Positions 40,010-51,516 of a DNA stretch of 64,000 bases are shown piece by piece (within the stretch, counting starts at the first letter, position 1; each line of letters starts with the position of its first letter). The notes under the pieces are model-generated. The model worked only from the letters and a program-made list of their open reading frames with translations, was not told the origin of the DNA and made no database searches. The stretch is from Frigidibacter albus (GTDB lineage Bacteria; Pseudomonadota; Alphaproteobacteria; Rhodobacterales; Rhodobacteraceae), in NCBI RefSeq assembly GCF_009908165.1, contig NZ_JAAAUC010000010.1, positions 119,412 to 183,411 on the forward strand. Reading direction: 5' to 3'. A program made the position numbers and the translations under genes.

Positions 40010-41284
40010 ATGAGGCACCTACAGACTGACAGGCTCAGCCGCCGCGCGATGGCCTTCGTGCTGGCAGGCGGGCGTGGCAGCCGGCTGAAAGAGCTGACAG
40101 ACCTGCGCGCCAAGCCCGCGGTCTATTTCGGCGGCAAGACCCGGATCATCGACTTTGCGCTGTCGAACGCCTTCAACTCCGGTATCCGCAAGATGGCGGT
40201 GGCGACGCAATACAAGGCGCACAGCCTGATCCGCCACCTGCAGCGCGGCTGGACCTTCTTCCGCGCCGAGCGGAACGAGTATCTGGACATCCTGCCCGCC
40301 AGCCAGCGCGTCAGCGAGAACAAGTGGTACATGGGCACCGCCGATGCGGTGACGCAAAACATCGACATCGTGGACAGCTATGGCGTGGATTTCATCGTCG
40401 TGCTGGCGGGCGATCATGTCTACAAGATGGATTACGAGGTGATGCTGCGCGAGCATGTCGAAAGCGGCGCGGATGTGACCATCGGCTGTCTGACCGTGCC
40501 GCGGATGGATGCGACCGCCTTTGGCGTGATGCATATCGACGACCAGAAGCGCGTATTGGAATTTCTGGAAAAGCCGAAAGATCCGCCCGGGATGCCCGGC
40601 GACCCGGATCATGCGCTCGCCTCGATGGGGATCTATGTCTTCAGCTGGCCGTTCCTGCGCGACCTGCTGATCCGCGATGCCGAAGATCCGAACTCCAGCC
40701 ACGACTTCGGCACCGACCTGATCCCCGACATCGTGAAGAACGGCCGCGCGATGGCGCATTTCTTCAATGACAGCGCCGTCTGCACCGGGGCCAGCCCCAA
40801 GCCCTATTGGCGCGATGTCGGCACCATCGACGCCTTCCATCAGGCCAATATCGACCTGACCGATTTCATCCCCGAGCTGGACATCTACGACACCAGCTGG
40901 CCGATCTGGACCTATGGCGAGATCGTGCCGCCGGCGAAATTCATCCATGACGAGGATGGCCGTCGCGGATCTGCCATATCCTCCATGGTATCGGGGGCCT
41001 GCATCATCTCGGGCACCGAGGTGCGGGAATCGCTGCTGTTCACCGGGGTGAAAACCCACAGCTATTCGGCGCTGGACCGGGTGGTGGCGCTGCCCTACGC
41101 GCAGGTGAACCGCCATGCGCGATTGACGAATGTGGTGCTGGACCGGGGCGTCGATGTGCCCGCCGGGCTGGTCGTGGGCGAAGACCCAGTGGAGGATGCC
41201 AAGTGGTTCCGCGTCAGCGAGGGCGGGGTGGTGCTGATCACCCAGCCGATGCTGGATGCCCGCGGGGCAGCCTTGGGAACTTGA
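40010..41284 (+). CDS. glgC: Glucose-1-phosphate adenylyltransferase
   Basis: A 424-residue ADP-glucose pyrophosphorylase, the committed step of glycogen synthesis. The nucleotide-binding [20 protein letters not shown] comes at residues 14-33, followed by [14 protein letters not shown] and the sugar-phosphate site FLEKP. The C-terminal third is a left-handed beta helix that carries allosteric sites in this family; Rhodobacterales enzymes are activated by fructose-6-phosphate and pyruvate. A strong GGAGGAGG ribosome binding site precedes the ATG, whereas the upstream TTG lies inside that site. Confidence 0.97.
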   Translation: MRHLQTDRLSRRAMAFVLAGGRGSRLKELTDLRAKPAVYFGGKTRIIDFALSNAFNSGIRKMAVATQYKAHSLIRHLQRGWTFFRAERNEYLDILPASQRVSENKWYMGTADAVTQNIDIVDSYGVDFIVVLAGDHVYKMDYEVMLREHVESGADVTIGCLTVPRMDATAFGVMHIDDQKRVLEFLEKPKDPPGMPGDPDHALASMGIYVFSWPFLRDLLIRDAEDPNSSHDFGTDLIPDIVKNGRAMAHFFNDSAVCTGASPKPYWRDVGTIDAFHQANIDLTDFIPELDIYDTSWPIWTYGEIVPPAKFIHDEDGRRGSAISSMVSGACIISGTEVRESLLFTGVKTHSYSALDRVVALPYAQVNRHARLTNVVLDRGVDVPAGLVVGEDPVEDAKWFRVSEGGVVLITQPMLDARGAALGT

Positions 41285-41360
41285 CCGGCACCGGACGGGT
41301 TTCGGCGACAAGGCAGGGCCGCGCGCCCGCCGGGCAACTCTGGGCGAAAGGGCGGAACAG

Positions 41361-42806
41361 ATGACTATTTCGGCGGTGCGGCGGGTTCTGTCAGTCGCTT
41401 CTGAATGTGTGCCGCTGATCAAGACCGGCGGGCTGGCCGACGTGGCCGGCGCGCTGCCGGCGGCGCTGGCCCCGCATGGCTGGCAGATGCGGGTGCTGAT
41501 GCCCGCCTATGCCGGGATCACCGCCCGGGGTACCCGCACACCCGTCTGGCAGAACGACAACGTCTTCGGCGGCCCTGCCCGCGTCGTGGCCCTGCGCCAT
41601 GCCGGGCTGGACATGCTGCTGCTGGAGGCGCCGCACCTTTATGACCGGCGCGGCGGGCCGTATCTGGGCCCCGACGGTTATGACCACCCCGACAACCCCG
41701 AACGCTTCGCCGCCCTGTGCTGGGTCGCAGCCGAGATTGCACGCGATGGCCTGTCGGATGGCTGGCGGCCGGAACTTGTCCATGCCCATGACTGGCAGGG
41801 CGCGCTGGTGCCCGCCTACCTCACCTATGGCGACATCCCGGTGCCCTCGGTCCTGACCATCCACAACATCGCCTTTCAGGGCGTGACGGCCCGCGACCGC
41901 ATCGGCGCGCTGCGCCTGCCCGAGGGCGCGTTCAACGATGGCACGCTGGAGTATTACGGCCAGATCTCGGCGCTGAAGGCCGGGATATTGCTGGCCGACC
42001 GGGTCACGACCGTGTCCCCCACCTATGCACGCGAGTTGCTGCGGGCCGAGTTCGGGATGGGTCTGCAAGGCGTCATCTCGGCCCGCGGCGCGGCGATGCA
42101 GGGCATCCTCAATGGCATTGATGAGACGGTGTGGAACCCCGAGACCGACCCCGGCATCCTGCCCTTCTCGGCCAAGACGCTTAAGGCCAAGGCCGCGAAC
42201 CGCGAGCGGCTGAAGGGCGATTTCGGGCTGACCGACGTGCCGGGGCCGCTGGCCGTGGTGGTCAGCCGGATGAGCTGGCAAAAGGGCCTCGACCTGCTGC
42301 CCGAGGTGCTGGACGGGTTCGTGGCCCGCGGCGGCGGGCTGGCGCTGCTGGGGGCCGGCGATGCCGATATCGCTGCGGCACTGTCGGGGGTCGCGGCGCG
42401 CTATCCCGGCCGGGTGGCGCTGCGCACGGGGTATGACGAGGCCTTGCCGCACCGGATGTTCGCGGGCGGCGATGCGGTGCTGGTGCCCTCACGCTTCGAA
42501 CCCTGCGGGCTGACGCAGATGTACGGGCTGCGCTATGGCGCGGTGCCGGTGGTGGCCGCGGTAGGCGGGCTCGCCGATACGGTGATCCATGCCAACAAGG
42601 CCGCGCTCGATGCCGGTTGCGCGACGGGCATCGTGTTCACGCAGGTGGATGCGCTGGGGCTTTCTCAGGCACTCGATCAACTTTGTAACCTATACGCCCA
42701 ACCCGGGCTCTTTCGCGCCATGCAGCGGGCGGGTATGAAGCAGGACATGGGATGGCGGCGTTCCGCGGCCGCCTATGCCCGGCTTTATGAGGACATTGCC
42801 CGTTGA
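41361..42806 (+). CDS. glgA: Glycogen synthase
   Basis: A 481-residue GT5 ADP-glucose-dependent glycogen synthase. The N-terminal KTGGLADVAGALP loop (residues 20-32) binds ADP-glucose. AHDWQGALVPAYL and TIHNIAFQG follow, and the C-terminal Rossmann half shows VSRMSWQKGLDLL and PSRFEPCGLTQMYGLRYG, which carries the catalytic Glu. It elongates alpha-1,4 glucan chains. The gene lies 76 bases after glgC and runs into glgX with a one-to-few base junction (stop 42804-42806, glgX ATG 42809). Confidence 0.97.
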   Translation: MTISAVRRVLSVASECVPLIKTGGLADVAGALPAALAPHGWQMRVLMPAYAGITARGTRTPVWQNDNVFGGPARVVALRHAGLDMLLLEAPHLYDRRGGPYLGPDGYDHPDNPERFAALCWVAAEIARDGLSDGWRPELVHAHDWQGALVPAYLTYGDIPVPSVLTIHNIAFQGVTARDRIGALRLPEGAFNDGTLEYYGQISALKAGILLADRVTTVSPTYARELLRAEFGMGLQGVISARGAAMQGILNGIDETVWNPETDPGILPFSAKTLKAKAANRERLKGDFGLTDVPGPLAVVVSRMSWQKGLDLLPEVLDGFVARGGGLALLGAGDADIAAALSGVAARYPGRVALRTGYDEALPHRMFAGGDAVLVPSRFEPCGLTQMYGLRYGAVPVVAAVGGLADTVIHANKAALDAGCATGIVFTQVDALGLSQALDQLCNLYAQPGLFRAMQRAGMKQDMGWRRSAAAYARLYEDIAR

Positions 42807-42808
42807 AC

Positions 42809-44947
42809 ATGCAATCCCAGGCCCGCCCTGCCGAGGCTCGGACGATCCCCGCCAAGCTGCCCCATCACGGGCTGTCGGCCGGGCGGCCCGACCCGATGGG
42901 CGCGACCTGGGATGGCGAGGGCGTGAACTTCGCCGTGTTCTCGGCCGATGCGACGCTGGTGGAGCTGTGCCTGTTTTCCGACGATGGCAGGAAAGAGCTG
43001 GCGCGGATCCCGCTGCGCGAGCGTGACGGCGATGTCTGGCACGTCTATGTCGCGGGGCTGACGCCGGGCACGCAATACGGCTTCCGCGCCCATGGCCGCT
43101 ATGCCCCCGATGAGGGATTTCGCTTCAACCCCAATAAATTGCTGATCGATCCCTATGCGCGCCGCCTGTCGGGCAAGTTCCGCAATTCCGACGCGCTGCT
43201 GGGATATGCCGCGCGCTCGACCCGGGCCGACCTGTCCTTCGACACCCGCGACAGCGCCTTTGCCGTGCCAAAGAGCATCGTCACCGATCCCAGCTTCGCC
43301 TGGGGCGATGACCGCGCGCCGCGGCATCGCCGGTCTGTCTCGGTGCATTACGAGGCGCATGTGAAGGGCATGACCGCGCAGCATCCGGGGGTGGACCGCA
43401 AGCGCCGCGGCAGCTTCCTTGGCCTGTGCTCGGCGCCCATCCTCGACCATCTGAACACGCTCGGCGTGACCACCGTGCAGCTGATGCCGGTTATGGCGCA
43501 TCTGGATGAGCGATTCCTGCAGGAAAAGGGCCTCTTGAACTACTGGGGCTACCAGTCGGTCGGCTTCTTCGCCCCCGATCCGCGTTTCTTGCGGCAGGGC
43601 GAGCTGTGGGAGTTTCAGACCATGGTCCGCCGCTTCCATTCGGCGGGCATCGAGGTGATCCTCGACGTGGTCTACAACCACACCGGCGAGGGCAATCAGC
43701 TGGGGCCGACCGTGTGCTTCCGCGGGCTCGACAACCGCGCCTATTACCGGCTGGCGGACAACCCGCGCTTCTATGATGACGTCACCGGCACCGGCAACAC
43801 GCTGAACCTTGAACACCCCGCCGTGCTGCGGCTGGTGATGGACAGCCTGCGCTACTGGGTCGAGGCGATGCATGTCGACGGTTTCCGCTTCGATCTGGCC
43901 GCGACGCTGGGGCGCGGGCCCTCGGGCTTCGATGCCTCGCGCGGCTTCATCTCGGCGATCCGGCAGGACCCGGTGCTGAACCGTGTGAAGCTGATCGCAG
44001 AGCCCTGGGATATCGGCCCCGGCGGCTATCAGCTGGGCGCTTTCCCGCATCCGTTCATGGAGCTGAACGACCGCTACCGCGACGGCGTGCGCCGGTTCTG
44101 GAAAGGCGAGGCGCTGGCGACGGCCGATCTTGCCAGCCGCCTGCTGGGCTCGGCCGAGCTGTTCGACCATGACGGGCGCGGCGCGACCTCCTCGGTCAAC
44201 TTCATCACCTCGCATGACGGGTTCACGCTGCACGATCTGGTCTCCTACAACGCCAAGCACAACTGGGCCAATGGCGAGGAAAACCGCGACGGGCATGAGC
44301 CGAACCATTCCGACAACATGGGGGTGGAGGGGCCGACCGAGGATACCAAGGTCCGCACCGCGCGCGAGCGGCGCAAGCGCAACCTGCTGGCGACGCTGTT
44401 CCTCAGCCAGGGCACACCGATGCTGCTGGCGGGGGATGAGGCCGGCAACAGCCAGGGCGGCAACAACAACGCCTATGCGCAGGACAATGCCATCGGCTGG
44501 GTCAACTGGGACCGCCCCGACAAGGCGCTGACCGCCTTCGTCGCGCGGCTGGCCCGGCTGCGGCGCGAGCATCCGGTGCTGCGCCAGCGGCTGTTCCTGC
44601 ACGCCCTGCCGCGCGGCACCGATGGCATCCCCGATCTCTACTGGCGCAAGCCCTGCGGCGAGACGCCCTCGCCCGAGGATTGGCACGATCCGGCCTGGCG
44701 CACGCTCTGTGTCGAAATCCGCGCCTCGAGCTTCACGCCCGCCTATTCAATGACCGATGACGTGCTGTTTGCCGTGTTCAACGCCGATGGCCCCGCCGAG
44801 GTGCATCTGCCCGATTGCCTGCCGGACCGGCGCTGGACACAAGTGCTCGACACCGCCCATCCGGCGCAGGCCGATACCCCCGTGGCGGCGCAGTCGGTGC
44901 ATGTCGCGCCGCAATCGGTTGCCGTCTTCGCCCAGGCCCCCGTCTAG
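42809..44947 (+). CDS. glgX: Glycogen debranching enzyme GlgX
   Basis: A 712-residue GH13 isoamylase-type debranching enzyme removing short alpha-1,6 branches left by GlgP. It has a CBM48-like N-terminus (GATWDGEGVNFAVFSADATL), then VIHLDVVYNHT-like region VILDVVYNHTGEGN, CFRGLDNRAYYRL, DGFRFDLAATLGRG with the nucleophile, LIAEPWDIGPGGYQLG with the acid Glu, and NFITSHDGFTLHDLVSYNAK. The ATG at 42809 is preferred; a TTG at 42803 overlapping the glgA stop would add two residues. It gives the operon a complete degradation branch. Confidence 0.95.
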   Translation: MQSQARPAEARTIPAKLPHHGLSAGRPDPMGATWDGEGVNFAVFSADATLVELCLFSDDGRKELARIPLRERDGDVWHVYVAGLTPGTQYGFRAHGRYAPDEGFRFNPNKLLIDPYARRLSGKFRNSDALLGYAARSTRADLSFDTRDSAFAVPKSIVTDPSFAWGDDRAPRHRRSVSVHYEAHVKGMTAQHPGVDRKRRGSFLGLCSAPILDHLNTLGVTTVQLMPVMAHLDERFLQEKGLLNYWGYQSVGFFAPDPRFLRQGELWEFQTMVRRFHSAGIEVILDVVYNHTGEGNQLGPTVCFRGLDNRAYYRLADNPRFYDDVTGTGNTLNLEHPAVLRLVMDSLRYWVEAMHVDGFRFDLAATLGRGPSGFDASRGFISAIRQDPVLNRVKLIAEPWDIGPGGYQLGAFPHPFMELNDRYRDGVRRFWKGEALATADLASRLLGSAELFDHDGRGATSSVNFITSHDGFTLHDLVSYNAKHNWANGEENRDGHEPNHSDNMGVEGPTEDTKVRTARERRKRNLLATLFLSQGTPMLLAGDEAGNSQGGNNNAYAQDNAIGWVNWDRPDKALTAFVARLARLRREHPVLRQRLFLHALPRGTDGIPDLYWRKPCGETPSPEDWHDPAWRTLCVEIRASSFTPAYSMTDDVLFAVFNADGPAEVHLPDCLPDRRWTQVLDTAHPAQADTPVAAQSVHVAPQSVAVFAQAPV

Positions 44948-46612
<1,665 letters not shown>

Positions 46613-46618
46613 CTTTCC

Positions 46619-46668
46619 CTTCTTGCTGGCGGAAATATCCCGGGGGGCGCGGGGGGCCGGCCCCCCGC
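46619..46668 (+). repeat. Intergenic hairpin element, copy B
   Basis: Starts CTTCTTGCTGGCGGAAATAT, differing from copy A at 17050 by one base over the first 20. It ends in GCGGGGGG (46649-46656), loop CCGG, CCCCCCGC (46661-46668). It lies 7 bases after pgm and probably ends the glycogen operon. A weaker relative, GCGGAAATATCC, lies 20 bases after the stop of the gene ending at 62146. Confidence 0.7.
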
Positions 46669-46736
46669 TTCTCCACCCCCCGCTCTTGCAACGCCGGCCC
46701 GAAGGCGTAAGTGCTGGACAAAAGAGGGAGCCCACC

Positions 46737-48083
46737 ATGTCCGACCGTCTCGAAAGCCTGACTGCCGCCCTGCTAGATGCCGCCGGCAAGGCCGGTGCCG
46801 AGGCCGCCGATGCGATGGCGGTGGATGGCACCGCGCTGTCCATCGACGTGCGCGAGGGCAAGCTGGAGCAGGCGGAACGGTCCGAGGGCATCGAGATCGG
46901 CCTGCGCGTGCTGATCGGCGGGCGGCAGGCCTGTGTCTCGGCCTCCGACATCTCGCCCCGCACCATGGCGGAAATGGCCGAGCGCGCCGTGGCGATGGCG
47001 CGTGAGGCCCCGAATGACCCCAATGCCGGGCTGGCGGACCCCGCGCAGCTGGCCCAGGGCTGGGACATCGCGGCGCTGGAGCTGGCAGACCCCTCGGCCG
47101 AACCCTCCGCCGCCGATCTGGAGCAGGACGCGCTGCGCGCCGAGGCTGCCGCGCTGGCCGTGCCGGGCGTCAGCAAGGCGCAGGGCGCCTCCGCCGCCTA
47201 TTCGCGCCGCGCCATCCATATCGCGGCCAGCAACGGCTTTTCGGGCGGCTATGCCCGCAGCTCGCGCCATATCTCGGCGGTCGCCATCTCCGGCGAGGGG
47301 CTGGGGATGGAGCGGGACTGGGCCGCCGAGAGCCGGATCTGGCAGGTGGACCTGCCCGGCGCCGAGGAGATCGGCACCCTTGCCGGGCAGCGCGCTGCAG
47401 AGCGCAGCGGCGCGCGCAAGCCGCCGACCGGGGCATTTCCGGTGCTTTATGACGAGCGCATCTCGAACTCGCTGATCGGGCATCTGCTGGCGGCGGTCAA
47501 TGGCAGCTCGGTCGCCCGGGGCAGCTCATGGCTGCGCGATGCGCTTGGCACGCAGGTGCTGCCTGCGGGGCTGACGCTGCGCGAAGACCCGCACCGGGTG
47601 CGGATCGGCGGCAGCCGGCCGTTCGATGCCGAAGGCCTGCCCACGCAGGCGCGCGACATCGTGGCCAGCGGCCTTCTTACCGGCTGGACACTGGACCTCG
47701 CCACCGCCCGCAAGCTGGGGATGGAGAGCACCGGCAATGCCAGCCGCGGCACCTCCTCCCCGCCCTCGCCCGGCCATTCCAATATCGCGCTGACGCCCGG
47801 CACCGCCAGCCGCGAGGACCTGATCCGCGACATGGGCACCGGGCTGATCGTGACGCAGCTGATCGGCTCGTCGATCAACCCGACCACCGGGGACTACTCG
47901 CGCGGGGCCTCGGGCTTCTGGGTCGAGAACGGGCAGATCGCCTATCCGGTCAACGAATGCACCATCGCCGGCAACCTGCGTGACATGCTGCTGCGCATCA
48001 CCCCCGCCAATGACGGGCGCGCGCATCTGAGCCATGTGATCCCATCCATGCTGGTGGAGGGGCTGACCCTTGCCGGCGAATGA
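46737..48083 (+). CDS. pmbA: TldD/PmbA family metallopeptidase
   Basis: A 448-residue PmbA/TldE-type protein. TldD and PmbA (TldE) form a heterodimeric metalloprotease known for microcin B17 maturation and CcdA turnover. The conserved core is recognisable in the segments AIHIAASNGFSGGYARSSRH, ALGTQVLPAGLTLREDPHR, NPTTGDYSRGASGFWVENGQ and PVNECTIAGNLRDML. I do not see the HExxxH zinc motif that marks TldD, which supports the PmbA assignment. An AGAGGGAG ribosome binding site precedes the ATG. Its stop overlaps the next gene by 14 bases. It opens the LPS-related cluster. Confidence 0.9.
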   Translation: MSDRLESLTAALLDAAGKAGAEAADAMAVDGTALSIDVREGKLEQAERSEGIEIGLRVLIGGRQACVSASDISPRTMAEMAERAVAMAREAPNDPNAGLADPAQLAQGWDIAALELADPSAEPSAADLEQDALRAEAAALAVPGVSKAQGASAAYSRRAIHIAASNGFSGGYARSSRHISAVAISGEGLGMERDWAAESRIWQVDLPGAEEIGTLAGQRAAERSGARKPPTGAFPVLYDERISNSLIGHLLAAVNGSSVARGSSWLRDALGTQVLPAGLTLREDPHRVRIGGSRPFDAEGLPTQARDIVASGLLTGWTLDLATARKLGMESTGNASRGTSSPPSPGHSNIALTPGTASREDLIRDMGTGLIVTQLIGSSINPTTGDYSRGASGFWVENGQIAYPVNECTIAGNLRDMLLRITPANDGRAHLSHVIPSMLVEGLTLAGE

Positions 48084-48861
48084 CCTTGCCCTGCTGACAA
48101 GCGCCGCAGAGGCCGGCGGCGCCATCGCCCTGCGCCACTGGCGGCAGGCGCCCGAGGCCTGGGAGAAGGCCGGCGGCGCGGGCCCGGTGACGGTGGCCGA
48201 TATCGCGGTGGACCGTATGCTGCGCGCCGAGCTGCTGGCGGCGCGGCCGGATTTTGGCTGGCTGTCCGAGGAGACCGAGGACAACCCTGCCGCGCGTCTG
48301 GCGGCAGACACAGTGTTCATCGTCGACCCCATCGACGGCACCCGCGCCTTCATCGCCGGCGAGGACGGCTTTGCCATCGCGCTGGCCGTGGCGCACCGGG
48401 GCGAAATCACCGCCGCTGTCATCCACCTGCCCGCGCGGGGCGAGACTTATGCCGCCACCGCGGACAGCCCCGCCACGCTGAACGGCGCGCCGATCAGCGC
48501 CTCAGAAGCCGCGCATCCCGAGGGCGCCCGGCTGCTTGCCCCGCATCAGGCGCTCGACCCGCAGCACTGGCGCACGGGGGTGGCTCCAGGCTTCCGCCGG
48601 TCGTTCCGCACTGCGCTGGCCTGGCGGCTGTGCCTTGTGGCGGCAGGGCGCTACGATACCGCGCTGTCGTTCCGGCCGATCTGGGAGTGGGACCTGGCGG
48701 CGGGCGACCTGATCGCGCGGCAGGCGGGGGCGGTGGTGACCGACCGCGCCGGGCTGCGCGTGCGCTACAACAGCCCCGCCGGTCAGGCGCAGGGGCTGGT
48801 CGCGGCTGCCCCGGCGCTGCATGGGCCGGTGATGGAACGGCTGGCGGGCTGGCCGGAGTAG
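48070..48861 (+). CDS. Inositol monophosphatase family protein (CysQ-like)
   Basis: A 263-residue Li-sensitive phosphatase of the inositol monophosphatase/3'(2'),5'-bisphosphate nucleotidase group. The metal ligands are in WLSEETED, FIVDPIDGTRAFIAG and EWDLAAGDLIARQAG. It probably dephosphorylates PAP or a sugar/inositol phosphate; sequence alone does not decide. The start is likely TTG at 48070, because GGAGGGG lies 7 bases upstream and no in-frame ATG precedes the conserved core. This overlaps pmbA by 14 bases. Its fixed position in this alphaproteobacterial LPS cluster suggests a role connected with envelope synthesis or sulphur metabolism. Confidence 0.88.
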   Translation: MPANDLALLTSAAEAGGAIALRHWRQAPEAWEKAGGAGPVTVADIAVDRMLRAELLAARPDFGWLSEETEDNPAARLAADTVFIVDPIDGTRAFIAGEDGFAIALAVAHRGEITAAVIHLPARGETYAATADSPATLNGAPISASEAAHPEGARLLAPHQALDPQHWRTGVAPGFRRSFRTALAWRLCLVAAGRYDTALSFRPIWEWDLAAGDLIARQAGAVVTDRAGLRVRYNSPAGQAQGLVAAAPALHGPVMERLAGWPE

Positions 48862-49031
48862 CCGGCTACCTTCTCTTCGCCCGGAATCAAGGCGCTTCAG
48901 CGCCGCCGGGCGGACAGGCACTGCCCTCTGACCGCGCAAACTCCCCCATGCCCCCACCCCTCACTCCCGCTTGAGACGCCCGTCCTGCTCATGTAGGTTG
49001 CCCCTATTCCGGCAGACCATAGGAGCCCGAT

Positions 49032-49277
49032 ATGGCACAGCGCCTTCACCTTGTATTCGGCGGCGAACTGGTTTCGACCGGGGCGACGACCTTCAAGGAC
49101 GTCAGCAAGATCCATGTCGTCGGGATCTTCCCGGATTATGCCAGCGCCTACCGCGCCTGGAAGGCCGAGGCGCAGCGCACCGTCGATGATGCGCAGACCC
49201 GCTATTTCATCGCCCACCTCCACCGGCTGCGGGATGAGGCGGCCGCGGCCAGCGCGACCGAGGAACTGGGCGCGTAA
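49032..49277 (+). CDS. DUF4170 domain-containing protein
   Basis: An 81-residue protein of the alphaproteobacterial DUF4170 family (RLHLVFGGEL, VVGIFPDYASAYRAWKAEAQRTVDDA, RYFIAHLHRL). It has a simple alpha/beta layout, no signal peptide and no cysteines. The function is unknown, but genes of this family usually precede kdtA-type glycosyltransferase and lpxK genes, as here. A TAGGAGCCCGAT ribosome binding site supports the ATG at 49032. Confidence 0.88.
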   Translation: MAQRLHLVFGGELVSTGATTFKDVSKIHVVGIFPDYASAYRAWKAEAQRTVDDAQTRYFIAHLHRLRDEAAAASATEELGA

Positions 49278-49285
49278 GGCACCCC

Positions 49286-50527
49286 ATGGCAAAATCGCTT
49301 GCGCTGTGGCTGGCCCTGTTCTCGGCGCGCGGCGGTGCCCCGGCACCGGACGGCCCCGCTGGGCCCGAAGGCCCGAGTGCGCCTGACGGGTCGGGACCGC
49401 TGGTCTGGCTGAACCCCGGGCAAGGCGCACGGGTGGCAGGGCTGGTGCAGCTGGCCCAGCAGATGCGCCGCGCCCGGCGCGAATTGCGGTTCGCGCTGAC
49501 GCTGGCACCGGGCGAAGACGCGCCGCAGGGCTTCCCCCCCGGCACCGCCGTTCTGCCCGCCCCGGCCGAATCCATCCCCGCGATGCGCGCGTTTCTGGAC
49601 CGGCTCAAGCCCGACGTCGCGGTGCTGACGGGCTCCGCCCTGCCCCCCGTTCTGATCCATGAGACCCATGCCCGCGGCATCCCCCTGATCCTCGCCGATG
49701 CACAGATGACGCTGGAGGGCTGGAAGGCGCGGCGCTGGCGCTCGGGGCTGGCCGCGGCGCTGCTCTCGCGCTTTGCGGCCGTGCTGGCCCAGGATGGCGA
49801 CAGCGCCCGGCGGCTGCGGAAGCTGGGCGGGCGGCGGCTGGCGGTGGAGGTGACCGGCCCGATCGAGGAAACCAGCGAGCCGCTGCCCTGCAACGAGACC
49901 GAGCGCGAGTCCATCGCCGGGCTGCTGCGCACAAGGCCGGTCTGGTTCGCCTCCTCCTGCGCGCCCGAGGATGAACAGGCGGTGCTGGCCGCCCATGCCC
50001 GCGCCAGCCAGCACGCGCACCGGATGCTGCTGATCGTGGCCCCCGCCGATCCCGCCCGCGGCCCGGCGCTGGCGGCCAGGCTGGCGGCAGAGGGCTGGGA
50101 GGTCGCCCTGCGCTCGCGCGAGGAGGAACCCGAAGAGCCGGTGCAGGTGCTGATCGCCGATACCGAGGGCGAGATGGGGCTGTGGTATCGGCTGGCCCCC
50201 GTCACCTTCATGGGCGGCACCCTGCATCCCGGGACCTGCGGGCGCAGCCCGTTCGAACCCGCGGCGCTTGGCTCGGCCATCCTCTACGGCCCGCAGGAAG
50301 TGCCGCAAGAGGCCGCCTATGCGCGGCTGGCGGCGGCGCAGGCGGCGCGGCAGGTCAGCGGCGAGGCGGAGCTGGCGGATGCGCTGGTGGATCTGATCGC
50401 GGCAGACCGGGCGGCGACGCTGGCGCATCATGCCTGGCAGGTCTCGTCCGTCGGAGCGGGGGCGAGCGAGCAGGTGATGCGCGCGGTCTTTGCCGCGCTG
50501 GATGCCCGCGCCAAGGACGCGAAATGA
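49286..50527 (+). CDS. 3-deoxy-D-manno-octulosonic acid transferase-like protein (GT30)
   Basis: A 413-residue GT-B protein resembling KdtA/WaaA, which attaches Kdo to lipid A precursor. The C-terminal half is clearly of the family: [20 protein letters not shown] followed by [17 protein letters not shown] and LGSAILYGP. Two conserved features are changed. The N-terminal strand reads [10 protein letters not shown] where the family has the HAASxGE loop with the catalytic Glu, and the C-terminal GGHNPLEP site reads GRSPFEP. The N-terminus has only a short hydrophobic stretch and a Pro/Gly-rich linker. It overlaps lpxK by ATGA. Activity as a standard Kdo transferase is uncertain. Confidence 0.85.
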   Translation: MAKSLALWLALFSARGGAPAPDGPAGPEGPSAPDGSGPLVWLNPGQGARVAGLVQLAQQMRRARRELRFALTLAPGEDAPQGFPPGTAVLPAPAESIPAMRAFLDRLKPDVAVLTGSALPPVLIHETHARGIPLILADAQMTLEGWKARRWRSGLAAALLSRFAAVLAQDGDSARRLRKLGGRRLAVEVTGPIEETSEPLPCNETERESIAGLLRTRPVWFASSCAPEDEQAVLAAHARASQHAHRMLLIVAPADPARGPALAARLAAEGWEVALRSREEEPEEPVQVLIADTEGEMGLWYRLAPVTFMGGTLHPGTCGRSPFEPAALGSAILYGPQEVPQEAAYARLAAAQAARQVSGEAELADALVDLIAADRAATLAHHAWQVSSVGAGASEQVMRAVFAALDARAKDAK

Positions 50528-51516
50528 TGGGCGCGCCGCGATTCTGGTTCAACGCGCCCGAGGCTCCGGGCTGGCAAGCGCGGGTGCTGGCGCCCTTGGG
50601 GGCGCTCTATGCCGGGGCCACGGCAAGACGGCTGACCAAAACCGGGCTGAGACTGGACGTGCCGGTGATCTGCGTCGGCAATATCAACGCGGGCGGCACC
50701 GGCAAGACGCCCACGGTAATCGCGCTGGCGATGCGGTTGCAGGCGCGCGGCGTGGCGGTGCATGTGGTCAGCCGCGGCCATGGCGGCAGCCTGCCCGGCC
50801 CGGTGCGGGTGGACGAACGCCGCCACAAGGCCGCCGAGGTGGGGGACGAGCCGCTGCTGCTGGCCGCCTTCGCGCCGGTCTGGGTGGCGAAGGACCGGGC
50901 GGCAGGCGCGCGCGCCGCGGTGGCCGCGGGGGCGCAGGCGGTGCTGCTGGATGACGGCTTCCAGAACCCGGCGCTGGTGCAGGATCTGGCGCTGGTGGTG
51001 GTCGATGCGGCCAAGGGATTCGGCAATGGCCGCTGCCTGCCCGCGGGGCCCTTGCGCGAACCGGTTCCGGTCGGCCTCGCCCGCGCCGATCTGCTGCTGT
51101 CGATCGGCCCCTCTGCTGCGCAGGAGGCGTTCCGTGCGGCATGGGGCAGTCAGATCCACCTGCCGCACCTGACCGGCCATCTGGCGCCGCTGCAGACCGG
51201 GATGGACTGGCAGGGCCTGCGCGCCCTGGCCTTTGCCGGGATCGGCCACCCCGAGAAGTTCTTTGCCACCCTCCGCAGCCTTGGCGCAGACCTCGTGCGC
51301 GCCGAGGCGCTGGAGGATCACCAGCCCTACACCCTCGCCCTGCTGAACCGGCTGGAGGCCGAGGCCCGGCTGCGGGGGGCGCAGCTGGTGACCACCGAGA
51401 AGGATGCCGCAAGGATGCCCACCGCCTTCCGCCGCAAGGTGCTGACCCTGCCGGTGCGGCTGGAACTGGACGACTGGGCGCCGCTGGATGCGGCGCTGGA
51501 CCGGCTGGGGCTTTAG
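50524..51516 (+). CDS. lpxK: Tetraacyldisaccharide 4'-kinase
   Basis: A 330-residue inner-membrane-associated kinase that phosphorylates the 4' position of the lipid A disaccharide. The Walker A is [17 protein letters not shown] (residues 57-73), VVSRGHGG follows, the Walker B region is [15 protein letters not shown], and the C-terminal domain has [14 protein letters not shown] and [10 protein letters not shown]. The first ATG at 50524 overlaps the upstream stop; a second Met follows immediately. It ends the cluster and overlaps the convergent CoA-transferase gene by 4 bases. Confidence 0.95.
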   Translation: MMGAPRFWFNAPEAPGWQARVLAPLGALYAGATARRLTKTGLRLDVPVICVGNINAGGTGKTPTVIALAMRLQARGVAVHVVSRGHGGSLPGPVRVDERRHKAAEVGDEPLLLAAFAPVWVAKDRAAGARAAVAAGAQAVLLDDGFQNPALVQDLALVVVDAAKGFGNGRCLPAGPLREPVPVGLARADLLLSIGPSAAQEAFRAAWGSQIHLPHLTGHLAPLQTGMDWQGLRALAFAGIGHPEKFFATLRSLGADLVRAEALEDHQPYTLALLNRLEAEARLRGAQLVTTEKDAARMPTAFRRKVLTLPVRLELDDWAPLDAALDRLGL

